Of a stretch of 64,000 nt of DNA, positions 40,113 through 49,118 are shown in pieces. The stretch's first letter is position 1. The number at the start of each line of letters is the position of its first letter. The DNA is from Pseudolabrys sp963742345 (lineage in GTDB: Bacteria > Pseudomonadota > Alphaproteobacteria > Rhizobiales > Xanthobacteraceae), in NCBI GenBank assembly GCA_963742345.1, contig CAVULO010000002.1, positions 116,762-180,761 of the forward strand, in the 5' to 3' direction. A program made the position numbers and the translations under genes. The notes under the pieces were generated by a model. That model ran no database searches. It had not been told where the DNA came from and saw only the letters and a program-made list of their open reading frames with translations.

Positions 40113-40643
40113 TTATGCAGCGGAGGCGGCGAGACCCGGCTGCGAAATCGGCCGGCTGGGCACGCGCAAAAGCCCGCGCGCGCCTTTGAGGGCGCCTGGT
40201 ACAAGTTCGAGGGCAAGCAGACGGTGACGCTCGAAGGGTCCCGGCATGCGCAAGGCTGTGGCCTTCTCCGCCGAGAAACCAAAGCGGCTGTAATAGGCTG
40301 CATCGCCCACGAGGACGATTGCGCGATGTCCGCGCCGACGAGCTGTGTCGAGAGCATGGCCGACCAGCGCCGAGCCGATGCCACGATTGCGGCAGCCGGA
40401 GGCGACGGCTACCGGCCCGAGAAGCAAGGCCGGCTGGCCGGTGCCGCACGCGATGGTCCAGAGCCGGGCAGTGCCAACGACCCGCTTGCCGTCCGTCGCA
40501 ATGAAGGCGAGGCCCTCAGGTGGCGATCGGCCGTCTCGCAGCCGCTGCGAACTCTTGCGCCAGCGCAGGTCGCCAAAGGCCTCGTCGAGAAGCGCCTCGC
40601 GCGCTCCGACATCGGGAGGACGTTCTTTTCTGATCGAGATCAT
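40113..40643 (-). CDS. GNAT family N-acetyltransferase
   Basis: 176 residues with a single GNAT fold: the acetyl-CoA loop is VASGCRNRGIGSALVGHALD, followed by VLVGDAAYYSRFGFSAEK, typical of YhbS-like acetyltransferases. It lies between ornithine decarboxylase and homospermidine synthase on the same strand, so it may acetylate a polyamine, but the substrate cannot be read from sequence. Confidence 0.85.
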   Translation of the reverse strand: MISIRKERPPDVGAREALLDEAFGDLRWRKSSQRLRDGRSPPEGLAFIATDGKRVVGTARLWTIACGTGQPALLLGPVAVASGCRNRGIGSALVGHALDTARRRGHRAIVLVGDAAYYSRFGFSAEKATALRMPGPFERHRLLALELVPGALKGARGLLRVPSRPISQPGLAASAA

Positions 40644-40710
40644 CTTGGTCTGCTCCCACCCCGGCGCGCAGCCAAGCGCGCGCTGCGAGGGCGTTATTCG
40701 TGCGGATGAG

Positions 40711-40734
40711 GGGAGCCGGTATTAGCCGGCTCCC
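40711..40734 (-). terminator. Hairpin after ornithine decarboxylase
   Basis: GGGAGCCGG and CCGGCTCCC form a 9-bp stem with a 6-base loop, 7 bases beyond the decarboxylase stop. It probably ends or attenuates that transcript before the acetyltransferase gene; there is no clear T-run. Confidence 0.6.
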
Positions 40735-40741
40735 GGCGATG

Positions 40742-41872
40742 TCAGATGTGATAGGTCTTCAGCGGCGAGAAGCCGTTGAACGCCACCGACGAGTAGGTCG
40801 CCGTATAGGCCCCGGTACCCTCGATCAGCACCTTGTCGCCGATCTCCAGGCTGACCGGGAGCATGTAGGGCTCCTTTTCGTAGAGCACGTCGGCGGAATC
40901 ACAGGTCGGCCCCGCCAGCACGCACGGTGCCAGGGCATCGCCGTCGCGCGGGGTGCGGATCGGATACCGGATTGATTCGTCCATGGTCTCGGCGAGACCG
41001 CCGAACTTACCGATGTCAAGATAGACCCAACGGACGTCATCCTCTTCGCTCTTCTTGGAAACGAGGACGACCTCGGCCTCGATGGTGCCGGCATTGCCGA
41101 CCATGCCGCGGCCTGGCTCGATGATGGTTTCCGGGATGCGGTTGCCAAAGTGCTTGCGCAGCGCCTTGAAGATCGCTGTGCCGTAAGTTTTCACCGAAGG
41201 CACATTCTTCAGATATTTGGTCGGGAAGCCGCCGCCTAGGTTGACCATGGTGAGCTGCATCCCACGCTCACCGCATTCCCGGAACACCGCCGCCGCCGAC
41301 GCGAGTGCGCGGTCCCAAGCATGCTGGTTGCGTTGCTGGGAGCCGACATGGAACGACACTCCGACCGGATCAAGGCCGGCTTTGAGGGCGTGCTCCAGCA
41401 CGTCCACAGCCATGGCCGGCTCGCAGCCGAACTTGCGCGATAGCGGCCATTCTGCCCCTATGCAGTCGGAGAGGATGCGGCAGAACACGCGGCTGCCGGG
41501 TGCGGCCCGGGCGATCTTCTCGACCTCGGCTTTGCAATCAACCGCATACAGACGGACGCCGAGCGCGTAGGCACGGGCGACGTCCCGTTCCTTCTTGATC
41601 GTGTTGCCATAGCTAATGCGGTCAGGCGTGGCGCCCGTTGCCAACACCGTTTCGATCTCGGAGATCGATGCGGTGTCGAAGCAGGAGCCGAGCTTGGCCA
41701 GCAGCGCCAGCACTTCCGGCGCGGGGTTGGCCTTCACGGCATAGAACACCCGCGTGTCAGGCAGGGCTTTGGCGAAGGCGGTGTAGTTGTCGCGGACGAC
41801 GTCGAGGTCGACGACCAAGCATGGACCTTCGTCATTACGCTTACTTAGAAATTCGCGAATGCGCTCAGTCAT
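40742..41872 (-). CDS. Ornithine/lysine decarboxylase, PLP fold type III
   Basis: 376 residues of the eukaryotic-ODC-like family. The PLP lysine is in VFYAVKANPAPEVL, with FDTASISEIE, SFHVGSQQRN, NLGGGFPT, EPGRGMVG and the catalytic Cys loop TCDSADVLYE. It makes putrescine from ornithine, which homospermidine synthase downstream would use. It is preceded by an unusually long leader. Some family members accept lysine too. Confidence 0.93.
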   Translation of the reverse strand: MTERIREFLSKRNDEGPCLVVDLDVVRDNYTAFAKALPDTRVFYAVKANPAPEVLALLAKLGSCFDTASISEIETVLATGATPDRISYGNTIKKERDVARAYALGVRLYAVDCKAEVEKIARAAPGSRVFCRILSDCIGAEWPLSRKFGCEPAMAVDVLEHALKAGLDPVGVSFHVGSQQRNQHAWDRALASAAAVFRECGERGMQLTMVNLGGGFPTKYLKNVPSVKTYGTAIFKALRKHFGNRIPETIIEPGRGMVGNAGTIEAEVVLVSKKSEEDDVRWVYLDIGKFGGLAETMDESIRYPIRTPRDGDALAPCVLAGPTCDSADVLYEKEPYMLPVSLEIGDKVLIEGTGAYTATYSSVAFNGFSPLKTYHI

Positions 41873-42374
41873 TGGCGCTATTTCCCACGGCTGGCGGGAC
41901 CATCAAGTCCCGGATGTCGCGGTTAACGAAGCGCAAGCGTCTGCGCGCGATGGGGACGCGCCAACGCTACACATCGTATCCCGCTCATGCTGCCTTGGAT
42001 TGGATGGGGAGATCCCCGTCCGCACGGCCGGCAAAGATGAACAAGCCTCTTCGGTGACCCGCGCCGGTGGTGGAGACCGGCAGAGACCAAGGAAGCCCGA
42101 TCGTCGTTGCTTTAAGCCGCGTCCCCTGCTGAGAGCAGAGTGCGCCGGTTTCGCCTCCGGCTGCCGGTCAGATTTCTTGGAGAGGTTTTGGCTTCTCTCT
42201 CCAGGCGGCTGGCCGGCCTCTTGTCCGGCTACCTACCGACCGACACACGGCCACAGGCACGTGCGAAATTGGGCACAACCGAAATAACATTTTTTTCGCG
42301 TTGTGCAAGCGAATTAGTTCGCCGCATCAAAAAACTTTCTTAACTTTTTCTTTCGGGGATCGACCGCGACGCGT
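41873..42374 (-). promoter_or_regulatory. Long structured leader of ornithine decarboxylase, possible speF RNA
   Basis: About 500 bases without a supported protein gene. Transcribed toward the decarboxylase, it can form several hairpins: GGAGAG/CTCTCC (about 42177-42204), TGCCGG/CCGGC (about 42060-42085) and GGGAC/GTCCC close to the start codon (41905-41920). A likely promoter lies in the AT-rich stretch near 42280-42360 (TTGCAC box on the minus strand). In Alphaproteobacteria, ornithine decarboxylase leaders carry the conserved speF RNA motif; position and gene fit, but I could not align the consensus, so this is inference. Confidence 0.5.
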
Positions 42375-42617
42375 TCAGTCGCGCACGGTGAACGGCTCGA
42401 TGCGGTGAGCGTTGCGCACGAACTGCGCCATGATGGCGATGCCAAAGAGCACGAAGAGCGCGTCGAGGATTCTCTGCCCGATGCTGCCGAGGTCGAACAA
42501 GGTGGCGAGCGCCCACGAGCCGGCGAAGGCGGCGCCGAACACCTCGGCGCCAATCAGGATGGCGGCACTGATCACGGTGACGACGTTAAGCCAGATGATG
42601 CGGCGGTCTTGGGCCAT
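42375..42617 (-). CDS. Small two-helix membrane protein
   Basis: 80 residues from the ATG at 42617 (AGGGAG ribosome site). Two hydrophobic helices (WLNVVTVISAAILIGAEVFG and ILDALFVLFGIAIMAQFV) and a charged tail. A longer frame from 42680 adds 21 basic residues and is less likely. It is divergent from the metal ATPase; function unknown. Confidence 0.65.
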   Translation of the reverse strand: MAQDRRIIWLNVVTVISAAILIGAEVFGAAFAGSWALATLFDLGSIGQRILDALFVLFGIAIMAQFVRNAHRIEPFTVRD

Positions 42618-42750
42618 GCGGGTCTCCCTTGCGCGGCGCAATCTCCTCGAATCCGGCTGCCAGATCAAGTCCCTAGCCACTACGCCAAAATCCGCATGGC
42701 CCTTTGATCTTGCTCATGGCGGCGGCAGACACGAGGGCAAAAGTTAACAG

Positions 42751-44589
42751 ATGGACAATGTCACCGCGCCAAAAATTGTGCGGCCTCTGCTGGCCGGCCT
42801 CGCGGCGGCAGGCGTGGCGGCCGGCATTGCGGCCAGGCTCGCAGGGTTCGGAGACTGGGCAGGCCCCATCTGGGCCGCAGTCACCCTGCCGGTACTGCTG
42901 GCGCTCCTCATCGAGATTGTGACCAGTCTAAGGCGCGGGAACGTCGGGCTCGATATTGTCGCGGCGCTGTCAATGAGTGCGGCGCTGGCGGTCGGTGAGA
43001 ACCTCGCGGCGGCCATCGTGGCCCTGATGTATGCCGGTGGCCAGTATCTCGAAAGCTTCGCCGAGAAGGCCGCCCGCCGAGAGATGACCGCACTGCTCTC
43101 ACGGGTGCCGCGCAGCGCCATGCGGCACCGGGACGGGCAGCTCGAGGAGGTTGCTCTCGACTCGATCCTGCCCGGGGACCGCCTGCTGATTCGGCGCGGC
43201 GATGTGGTGCCTGTAGATGGAACGGTGGCCGGGGGCGTAGCGGTGCTGGACCAGTCGGCACTCACCGGAGAGTCCCTTCCGGTGCACCACAAGCGAGGTG
43301 ATCCGGTCCTGAGCGGTTCCACCAATGCCGGCGAGGCCTTCGATCTGACCGCAACACGGCGCGCGGTGGAGAGCACCTATGCCGGTATCGTCAGACTGGT
43401 CGAGGCCGCTCAACGTTCCCGCGCTCCGATGTCTCGGCTGGCCGATCGCTACGCTCTCGTTTTTCTGGCGGTTACAGTGGGGCTCGCCGGCCTTGCTTGG
43501 GCGTTAAGCGGTGATCCGATCCGCGCGGTGGCGGTGCTCGTTGTAGCGACGCCCTGTCCGCTCATCCTGGCGGTGCCGGTGGCCATCGTGTCCGGGCTTT
43601 CACGCGCGGCCAAGCTCGGCATTTTGATCAAAGGCGGAAAGGCGATCGAGACCCTCGCCCAGGTGCGGTCGCTTGTTATCGACAAGACCGGCACTCTGAC
43701 AGTTGGGCAGGCTAGAATTGCCTCCACCCAAGTGGCCGGTGCCGTGGCACCGGATGAACTGTTGCGGGTCGCGGCTTCGCTCGATCAAGCCTCCAAGCAC
43801 GTGATCGCCCAAACTGTTGTCGCTGAGGCGCGGGGCAAAGGCCTATCGCTCGCGGTCCCATCCGAAGTGGCCGAGACGCCTGGTGAGGGAATCGTCGGCC
43901 GCGTGGAAGGACGCAGCGTTGTGGTGGGTGGACCGCGTTTCGTTGCCGGCAAGATCGGCGACGCCGGCTTGCCGCTGCTGCCGCAAGACCGGCCGCCTGG
44001 CGCACTTGCCGTGGCCGTGGCGATCGACGGCAGCCTTGCCGGTTTGCTGATCCTTGCCGACGAACTGCGCGCCGGCACGGAAGCCTTGCTACGCGATCTG
44101 CGGGGCATGGGCATCCAGCGTATCGTGCTGGCGACAGGCGACCGCCACGAAGTTGCACGCTTCATCGCCGCCGGTCTCGCGCTCGACCTGGTGCGTTCCG
44201 AGCTCACCCCTGACCAGAAGATCCTCGTGGTGCTATCGGAGCGCAAGAACGGCCCCGTGATGATGATTGGCGATGGCGTCAACGATGCTCCTGCGCTGGC
44301 TGCGGCTGATGTTGGCGTAGCGATGGGCGCCAGAGGCGCCGCTGCCTCGGCTGAGGCCGCCGACGTGGTGCTGCTGGTCGATCATCTCGACCGCATTCTT
44401 CCGGCTATCAAGATCGCTCGTCGCTCGCGCTATATCGCTCTGGAGAGCGTGGTAGCCGGCATCGGACTCTCGATGTTAGCCATGATTGCGGCGGCGTTTG
44501 GCTTGCTGGTGCCCGTCCAGGGAGCGCTATTGCAAGAAGTGATCGACGTGGCGGTCATCTTCAACGCGCTACGCGCTTTGCGTGGGTGA
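42751..44589 (+). CDS. Heavy-metal P-type ATPase with TPC motif (P1B type)
   Basis: 612 residues. Actuator TGES, phosphorylation site DKTGTLT, hinge GDGVNDAPAL and P1B-type helices are all present. The membrane metal site reads VATPCPLILAVP, so TPC replaces the CPC of copper or zinc pumps; the TPC class (P1B-5) has been linked to nickel or iron. There is no N-terminal CxxC metal-binding domain, and it is shorter than most relatives. Metal specificity is therefore unassigned. Confidence 0.88.
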   Translation: MDNVTAPKIVRPLLAGLAAAGVAAGIAARLAGFGDWAGPIWAAVTLPVLLALLIEIVTSLRRGNVGLDIVAALSMSAALAVGENLAAAIVALMYAGGQYLESFAEKAARREMTALLSRVPRSAMRHRDGQLEEVALDSILPGDRLLIRRGDVVPVDGTVAGGVAVLDQSALTGESLPVHHKRGDPVLSGSTNAGEAFDLTATRRAVESTYAGIVRLVEAAQRSRAPMSRLADRYALVFLAVTVGLAGLAWALSGDPIRAVAVLVVATPCPLILAVPVAIVSGLSRAAKLGILIKGGKAIETLAQVRSLVIDKTGTLTVGQARIASTQVAGAVAPDELLRVAASLDQASKHVIAQTVVAEARGKGLSLAVPSEVAETPGEGIVGRVEGRSVVVGGPRFVAGKIGDAGLPLLPQDRPPGALAVAVAIDGSLAGLLILADELRAGTEALLRDLRGMGIQRIVLATGDRHEVARFIAAGLALDLVRSELTPDQKILVVLSERKNGPVMMIGDGVNDAPALAAADVGVAMGARGAAASAEAADVVLLVDHLDRILPAIKIARRSRYIALESVVAGIGLSMLAMIAAAFGLLVPVQGALLQEVIDVAVIFNALRALRG

Positions 44590-44624
44590 GAAAGCCCCTC
44601 GCCAATGGTCAAGTTCACGATTAG

Positions 44625-46730
44625 ATGGACGGGATGACCCGTGCCCCATCTTCCGATACCCAAAATCCGCTGTTCGCAACCTGGACCGGCTCGTTCGAGC
44701 TGCCGCCGTTCGCACGGATTGAACCGGGGCATTTCCGTCCCGCTTTCGACCGAGCGCTGGCCGCGCATCGTGCTGAGATCAATGCCATCGCCGCCGATGT
44801 GGCGGTACCGGGCTTCGACAACACTATTGGCGCGCTGGAGAAGAGCGGCCACGAGCTTGAGCGCGTCGCCAATGTATTCTTTTTACTGACAGGTGCAGAT
44901 ACTTCGGACGAGATTGAGGCGATCGAACGCGATGTCTCGCCATTGCTCGCCCGTCACAGCAATGCCCTGTATCTCAATCGCGAGCTCTATGCTCGCATAG
45001 ACGATCTTTACGAGCGGCGTGACACTCTGGGCCTCAATGGCGAGCAGGCGCGCGTTCTGGAGCGTTATCATACCCGTTTTGTGCGTGCCGGTGCTGCACT
45101 GGAGAAGGCGGCACAGGAGCGCCTCGCGGCCATTAACGAGCGGCTGGCAAGTCTTGGGACCCAGTTCGGCCAAAATGTGCTGGCGGACGAGAAATCTTTC
45201 GCATTGATGCTGGAAGAGAGCGATCTTGGTGGACTGCCCGATTTCGCCCGTGCGGCGGCGCGCGCGGCCGCTCAAGAACGCGGCCAGCCAGGCAAATATG
45301 CCATCACTCTGGCGCGCTCCTCGGTCGAGACTTTCCTGCAATTCTCGTCCCGACGTGACTTGCGCGAAAAGATATTCCAGGCCTGGATCAGGCGGGGCGA
45401 AAACGGTGGGGTAACCGACAATCGCGCGCTGATCGGCGAAATGGTGGCGCTGCGGGCGGAGCGTGCCAAGCTGCTCGGCTTCGCGAGTTTTGCTGATTAC
45501 CGGCTCGATGATCAGATGGCCAAGACTCCGGCGGCGGCGCGAGGGCTGCTCGACGAAGTTTGGGGCAGGGCACGCGCAAAGGCTGCCGCCGAACGGGACG
45601 CCTTGCATGCATTGGTCGCGGAAGAAGGCGGTAATTTCGCTTTGGCGCCGCACGATTGGCGTTACTACGCGGAGAAACTTCGTAAGTCGAAGTTCGATTT
45701 AGACGAAGCCGAAATCAAGCCGTACTTCCAGCTCGACAAGATGATCGAAGCGGCCTTCGAAACCGCGCGGCGCTTGTTCGGTCTCACTTTTGCCCCGGTC
45801 GCCGTGCCGCTCTACCATCCGGACGCACGTGCGTGGGAAGTCACGGATGAGCAAGGACGTCACATCGCGCTTTTCATCGGCGACTATTTCGCGCGGAGCT
45901 CCAAGCACAGTGGCGCCTGGATGACGTCACTGCGCGATCAGCAGAAGCTTTCTGGCGACGTTCGCCCAATCGTCCTCAACGTTTGCAATTTCTCCAAGCC
46001 CGCAGCGGGTGAGCCGGCGCTGCTCTCCTTTGACGACGCGCGCACCTTGTTCCATGAATTTGGCCATGCGTTGCACGGAATGCTGTCCAATGTGACGTAT
46101 CCGTTGCTTGCCGGCACCGCGGTGCCGAGCGATTTTGTCGAGCTGCCCTCGCAACTATACGAGCATTGGCTGGAAGTGCCGGAGATCCTAAAGCAATACG
46201 CGCGTCACGCGCGCACCGGTCAGCCGATGCCGAAGGCGCTGCTAGACCGCCTGTTGGCGACGCGCACCTTCAATCAGGGCTTTGCCACAGTGGAATACAC
46301 GGCTTGCGCACTCGTCGATCTCGACCTGCATTCATTGCCGGATTCCGCGGCGCTTGATGTGACGGAGTTCGAGCGAATGGATCTTGAGCGCATTGCCATG
46401 CCGGCGGAGATCGTGATGCGTCACCGACTGCCGCACTTCCAGCATCTTTTCTCGGGTGGAGGCTACGCCGCTGGCTATTATTCGTACATGTGGTCGGAAG
46501 TGCTCGATGCTGATGCCTTTGCGGCGTTTGAGGAAACCGGCGATGCCTTCGACCCGATAACGGCAAAGCGGTTGCGTGACTATGTTTATAGTGCAGGGAA
46601 CTTGCGCGAGCCGGCTAAAGCCTACGAAGCCTTCCGCGGCCGGCTGCCGACAGTTGATGCGTTGTTGAAGAAGCGCGGGCTCGCGGATATCGGGGCTGAC
46701 CGGGCATTCGTGACTGAGATTAAAGGCTAA
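44625..46730 (+). CDS. M3 family metallopeptidase (oligopeptidase A/dipeptidyl carboxypeptidase type)
   Basis: 701 residues. The zinc motif HEFGH occurs in TLFHEFGHALHGMLSN at about residue 470, with the third ligand Glu in the following FVELPSQLYEHW. It is cytoplasmic (no signal peptide) and cleaves short peptides, for instance degraded signal peptides. ATG 44625 and ATG 44634 are both possible. The gamma-glutamyltransferase gene follows 21 bases later. Confidence 0.93.
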   Translation: MDGMTRAPSSDTQNPLFATWTGSFELPPFARIEPGHFRPAFDRALAAHRAEINAIAADVAVPGFDNTIGALEKSGHELERVANVFFLLTGADTSDEIEAIERDVSPLLARHSNALYLNRELYARIDDLYERRDTLGLNGEQARVLERYHTRFVRAGAALEKAAQERLAAINERLASLGTQFGQNVLADEKSFALMLEESDLGGLPDFARAAARAAAQERGQPGKYAITLARSSVETFLQFSSRRDLREKIFQAWIRRGENGGVTDNRALIGEMVALRAERAKLLGFASFADYRLDDQMAKTPAAARGLLDEVWGRARAKAAAERDALHALVAEEGGNFALAPHDWRYYAEKLRKSKFDLDEAEIKPYFQLDKMIEAAFETARRLFGLTFAPVAVPLYHPDARAWEVTDEQGRHIALFIGDYFARSSKHSGAWMTSLRDQQKLSGDVRPIVLNVCNFSKPAAGEPALLSFDDARTLFHEFGHALHGMLSNVTYPLLAGTAVPSDFVELPSQLYEHWLEVPEILKQYARHARTGQPMPKALLDRLLATRTFNQGFATVEYTACALVDLDLHSLPDSAALDVTEFERMDLERIAMPAEIVMRHRLPHFQHLFSGGGYAAGYYSYMWSEVLDADAFAAFEETGDAFDPITAKRLRDYVYSAGNLREPAKAYEAFRGRLPTVDALLKKRGLADIGADRAFVTEIKG

Positions 46731-46751
46731 ATTCCGAATATGGGTGACTGA

Positions 46752-48347
46752 ATGAACTTACACACCGCGGGACATCGCCGCGGCGTGGTCTGCGCCCCGC
46801 ACTCGGCTGCCGTCGAGGATGGCCGCGCGATCCTCGCCGAGGGCGGCAACGCCATTGAGGCGATGCTCGCCATGGCCGCCAGCATCGCGGCGGTCTGTCC
46901 GCACATGAATCACATTGGCGGCGATGGCTTCTGGCTGATCCGCGAGCCGTCGGGTCGCGTGCGCGCGCTGATGGGAGCAGGGCGCGCTGGCGCCAAGGCG
47001 ACGCCGCGCTTTTATCGCGATGCCGGCCATGACGAAATTCCGGCGCGCGGCCCGCTCGCCGCGCTCACCGTGCCGGGTGCGGTCGCCGCATGGACGCTCG
47101 CCGCCGAAGCGGCGAAGGCCCAGGGCGGCAAGTTGCCGCTTGAGCTGTTACTCACGGCCGCAATCAAGCATGCGCGCGAGGGCTACATTGTCACGCGAAG
47201 CCAGGCGCGGTTGACGGCAGAAAAGCTGCCGGAGATGGGCAAGGCGGTCGGCTTTAAGGATGCATTTCTGTTTGACGGCAAGGCCCCCGACATTGGCGCG
47301 CGGCTCAAACAGACCGCTTTGGCCGCGACGCTCGAGCATCTTGCTCACATTGGACTGGACGACTTCTACCGTGGCGATGTGGGTCGCGAGATTTCGGCCG
47401 ATCTCGAACGTATCGGCAGCCCGGTGACGCGCGCCGATTTGCAAAACTTTCGGGCGACCGTCGACGAGCCGCTCAGCGTATCGACGCGTGCCGGCACGCT
47501 GTACAATTCACCACCCCCGACGCAGGGATTGGCCTCACTTATCATTCTCGCGCTATTCGAGCGTCTGCGCGTCGCGCAAGCGGAAAGCTTCGAACACGTC
47601 CATGGCGTTGTCGAAGCGACCAAACGGGCCTTTCGCGTGCGCGACCATGTCATCACTGATCCCGACAGGATCGCCGCCGATCTCAATAAATTTCTTTCGC
47701 CAGCTTTCCTCGACGCCGAAACCGCCAAGATCGATGCACGCAAGGCCGCGCGTTGGCCGGCACCTTACGGCGAAGGCGATACCGTCTGGATGGGCGCGGC
47801 GGACGCGAGCGGGCTCGTCGTCTCCTATATCCAGTCGCTCTATTGGGAGTTCGGCTCCGGCTGCGTGCTGCCGGCGACTGGCATTGTGATGCAGAACCGC
47901 GGCGCCAGCTTTTCTCTCGACCCCAAGGCGCTCAACGCGCTTGCGCCTGGCCGCCGGCCATTCCACACGCTCAGTCCGGCGCTCGCCATGCTTAGAGACG
48001 GGCGCCTCATGGCCTATGGCACGATGGGCGGTGACGGCCAACCGCAAAGCCAGGCGGCGGTATTCACGCGCTACGTCACGTTCGGACAGCCCCTCGACAA
48101 GGCGCTCGATGCGCCGCGCTGGCTGCTTGGGCGCACCTGGGGCTCGGCCCACACAAACCTGCGGATGGAATCGCGCTTCGACGGAAACGTGATTGATCGC
48201 CTGCTTTCAGCGGGCCATGACGTTGCCGTGCTGGAGGAGCCTTATTCGGACACGATGGGCCATTCCGGTGCAGTGGTGCTGCATCCGGACGGAAATCTGG
48301 AAGGCGGTCACGATCCGCGCGCCGACGGCGGCGCCGACGGCGTCTGA
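46752..48347 (+). CDS. Gamma-glutamyltransferase family protein
   Basis: 531 residues, Ntn-hydrolase. The likely nucleophile is the Thr of GEGDTVWMGAADASG at about residue 340, where autocleavage would split the chain; GGDGQPQSQAAV near residue 430 is a family motif. No signal peptide is visible, unlike periplasmic Ggt, so a cytoplasmic role on gamma-glutamyl or related amide compounds is possible. It follows the peptidase closely and may be co-transcribed. Confidence 0.88.
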   Translation: MNLHTAGHRRGVVCAPHSAAVEDGRAILAEGGNAIEAMLAMAASIAAVCPHMNHIGGDGFWLIREPSGRVRALMGAGRAGAKATPRFYRDAGHDEIPARGPLAALTVPGAVAAWTLAAEAAKAQGGKLPLELLLTAAIKHAREGYIVTRSQARLTAEKLPEMGKAVGFKDAFLFDGKAPDIGARLKQTALAATLEHLAHIGLDDFYRGDVGREISADLERIGSPVTRADLQNFRATVDEPLSVSTRAGTLYNSPPPTQGLASLIILALFERLRVAQAESFEHVHGVVEATKRAFRVRDHVITDPDRIAADLNKFLSPAFLDAETAKIDARKAARWPAPYGEGDTVWMGAADASGLVVSYIQSLYWEFGSGCVLPATGIVMQNRGASFSLDPKALNALAPGRRPFHTLSPALAMLRDGRLMAYGTMGGDGQPQSQAAVFTRYVTFGQPLDKALDAPRWLLGRTWGSAHTNLRMESRFDGNVIDRLLSAGHDVAVLEEPYSDTMGHSGAVVLHPDGNLEGGHDPRADGGADGV

Positions 48348-48427
48348 TCCGCCGTGTTTACGCTAAAGCTATGTGCAACACAGTTACAGTCATTTTTGCG
48401 CCGCAGTCCGTGGTATGGTCCGCGCGC

Positions 48428-49063
48428 ATGACGGTTCGTATTCTATTGGCTGCATTCATTACCCTCATTGTCGCCGCACAAGCGCAGGCGCACCCACACG
48501 TTTGGGTAACGATGAAGGCTGAATTGGTTTATGCGCCTGACGGCAGCATAACCGGCATCCGTCACGCCTGGTCATTCGACGACATGTTCTCCACCTTCGC
48601 CACGCAAGGGCTGGAGAGCAAGGACAAGGGCAAGTTCACCCGTGAGGAGCTGGCGCCGCTTGCCAAAGTCAACGTCGAGTCACTCAAGGAATACGACTAC
48701 TTCACTTACGCCACGGCCGACGGCAAGAAGGTGGAATTGACCGACCCCGCGCCGGGCTACTGGCTCGACTACGCGGATCAGGTGCTTACGCTTAATTTCA
48801 CATTGCCGTTCAAGACGCCGGTGAAGGCGAAAGAGCTGAAGATCGAAATCTTTGATCCGACCATTTTTGTGGATTTCTCATTCGCCAAGGAGAAGCCGGC
48901 GCAGCTCGTTGGCGCGCCCAAGTGCAAGCTTGAGGTGATGCTGCCTCGCGAAATGACTTTTGCCGAGGGCAAAAAGCTGAGCGAGATTCCCGCCGACCAG
49001 CCTAACACGACGATGGCCTGGGGCGCGCAGTTCGCAAATAAGCTTTTGGTGCATTGTCCTTAA
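48428..49063 (+). CDS. DUF1007 family periplasmic protein, partner of NicO exporter
   Basis: 211 residues with signal peptide MTVRILLAAFITLIVAAQAQA and the family start HPHVWVTMKAELVY, then SFDDMFSTFATQGL. DUF1007 proteins are regularly encoded just before nickel/cobalt NicO exporters, as here. The ATG at 48428 is chosen because it places the signal peptide at the N-terminus; the open frame begins 57 bases earlier. Confidence 0.88.
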   Translation: MTVRILLAAFITLIVAAQAQAHPHVWVTMKAELVYAPDGSITGIRHAWSFDDMFSTFATQGLESKDKGKFTREELAPLAKVNVESLKEYDYFTYATADGKKVELTDPAPGYWLDYADQVLTLNFTLPFKTPVKAKELKIEIFDPTIFVDFSFAKEKPAQLVGAPKCKLEVMLPREMTFAEGKKLSEIPADQPNTTMAWGAQFANKLLVHCP

Positions 49064-49118
49064 GTCAGTTGCATCGTATGGCTGCGCAGGGCGACGTGCG
49101 TGTACAAGGGTTTCTGCG

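Noticed and set aside
48348..48427. Cobalamin or NiCo riboswitch before DUF1007-NicO
   Set aside because: The gap is only 80 bases and shows none of the conserved boxes.
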